Part shown: piece after piece, positions 5,784 to 6,292 of the stretch
How positions within the stretch are numbered: the first letter of the stretch is position 1
Layout: every line of letters begins with the position of its first letter
Source: Candidatus Cloacimonadota bacterium
Lineage (GTDB): Bacteria > Cloacimonadota > Cloacimonadia > Cloacimonadales > TCS61
NCBI GenBank assembly: GCA_027858325.1
Contig: JAQICU010000067.1
Coordinates: forward strand, 1-6,292
DNA: 6,292 nt
Direction: 5' to 3'
Made by a program: the position numbers and the translations under genes
The notes under the pieces: generated by a model
Seen by the model: the letters and a program-made list of their open reading frames with translations, nothing else
Told to the model about the DNA's origin: nothing
Databases searched by the model: none

Positions 5784-6224
5784 TCAATAATGCTTTCTGC
5801 GTTTTCCAATTTCTTCCTTTTCTCTTTGTTCTTCGAGCTTCTGTTCTTCTAGTTTCTCTTCTTTAAAAATTAAAGTAATAGCATATTCACTTACAGCATT
5901 ATAAAGTGGATCGGAGTGACGGGCAAATTCATGAGGAAATCCCCAATATTCTAATTTACTATTCCTAAAAAGAAGTAAATACCGTGCTTTGAATTTATCG
6001 GGATCAATAATAATTGAATGGATCTCTAATTGATCGTCAATGTAGGTTTCATAGGGTATTTCTTTTTCATATCCACCATCAAGCAGTTTATAAGTTTCTT
6101 GAATTGATAATTCTTTTTTGAGTTTACTAATATACTTTAATTTAATGTAATCACAAGATAACGATGATATTGAAAATAGTACTGTGATAAGGAGTAGGAT
6201 ATTTTTTTTTGTTATAAACTTCAT
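5784..6224 (-). CDS. putative small lipoprotein, paralog of its downstream neighbour; family unrecognised
   Basis: A 146-residue protein with a signal sequence (MKFITKKN, then a hydrophobic core 9-22) ending at C24 in SSLSC, a relaxed lipobox, so it is probably a lipoprotein. The mature part has a helical segment (about 33-48), then the block RYLLLFRNSKLEYWG (81-95) and FPHEFARH (96-103), matching the downstream paralog, then LYN and a charged tail with EEQKLEEQREKEE. The WG-[FY]-PHE-[FY]-ARH string is the hallmark of the pair and also conserved at DNA level (5917-5956 versus 5449-5488). Start: AAGGG at 6235-6231, 6 nt from the ATG and inside the last codons of the preceding gene. It ends in TGA, 18 bp before the next start. 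Function unknown. Confidence 0.75.
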   Translation of the reverse strand: MKFITKKNILLLITVLFSISSLSCDYIKLKYISKLKKELSIQETYKLLDGGYEKEIPYETYIDDQLEIHSIIIDPDKFKARYLLLFRNSKLEYWGFPHEFARHSDPLYNAVSEYAITLIFKEEKLEEQKLEEQREKEEIGKRRKHY

Positions 6225-6226
6225 AT

Positions 6227-6292
6227 TTAACCCTTAAAATTACGATTATTTCTCATTTTTTCTTGTCTAGTATATTCCTTCTCTGTTTGAAA
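6227..6292 (-). CDS. C-terminal end of a further gene, possibly a third paralog
   Basis: On the minus strand a frame enters from the right edge and reads 21 residues, FQTEKEYTRQEKMRNNRNFKG, before a TAA at 6229-6227. Its charged composition and abrupt basic end resemble the tails of the two downstream paralogs (ending in EEIRNRPH and EEIGKRRKHY). The stop lies 2 bp before the ATG of the lipoprotein gene, whose Shine-Dalgarno sequence overlaps the last codons, the spacing expected of consecutive genes in an operon. The conserved WG-PHE-ARH block would lie outside the window, so membership in the family is inference. Confidence 0.5.
   Translation of the reverse strand, partial: FQTEKEYTRQEKMRNNRNFKG

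Overview
The window is AT-rich bacterial DNA. Genes on the minus strand are tightly packed, some reading frames lack an obvious Shine-Dalgarno sequence, and protein features (loosely defined lipobox, FHS-type permease, winged-helix/Fe-S protein) would fit an FCB-group or Cloacimonadota-like anaerobe. This placement is an impression from gene style. No rRNA or other taxonomic marker is present.

Left edge (1-317): the start of a small two-helix membrane protein gene on the minus strand, interrupted by an in-frame TGA at codon 18, followed by non-coding DNA with a short GC-rich hairpin element.

Centre-left (318-2041): the most interesting part. A plus-strand two-gene module encodes an AbiEi-type antitoxin/repressor (484-1080) and an AbiEii-type nucleotidyltransferase toxin (1077-1928), translationally coupled through a GTGA overlap. 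It is bracketed by a perfect 57-bp direct repeat (318-374 and 1985-2041). The right copy is the last 18 codons plus stop of the MFS transporter gene. The left copy is the same gene end, detached and stranded on the far side of the module. This looks like the footprint of a 1667-bp cassette inserted at the 3' end of a protein-coding gene, with the host reading frame left or rebuilt intact. No integrase or transposase is visible. A bidirectional-type hairpin (1950-1982) sits just inside the right repeat, and a palindrome (437-463) just upstream of the antitoxin gene is a candidate autoregulatory operator.

Centre (1985-4610, minus strand): an FHS-like MFS permease of unknown substrate and, 187 bp upstream of it, a cysteine-rich protein combining an N-terminal winged-helix-like region with unusual Cys motifs and two [4Fe-4S] ferredoxin motifs.

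Right (4632-6292, minus strand): a small fumarylacetoacetate hydrolase-family enzyme, then two tandem paralogous small exported proteins of an unrecognised family, then the C-terminal end of a further upstream gene whose charged tail resembles theirs. Gaps between these genes (2, 18, 39 and 21 bp) suggest one transcription unit running leftwards from the right edge through the Fe-S protein gene. Nothing in the sequence ties the exported proteins functionally to the hydrolase or Fe-S protein.
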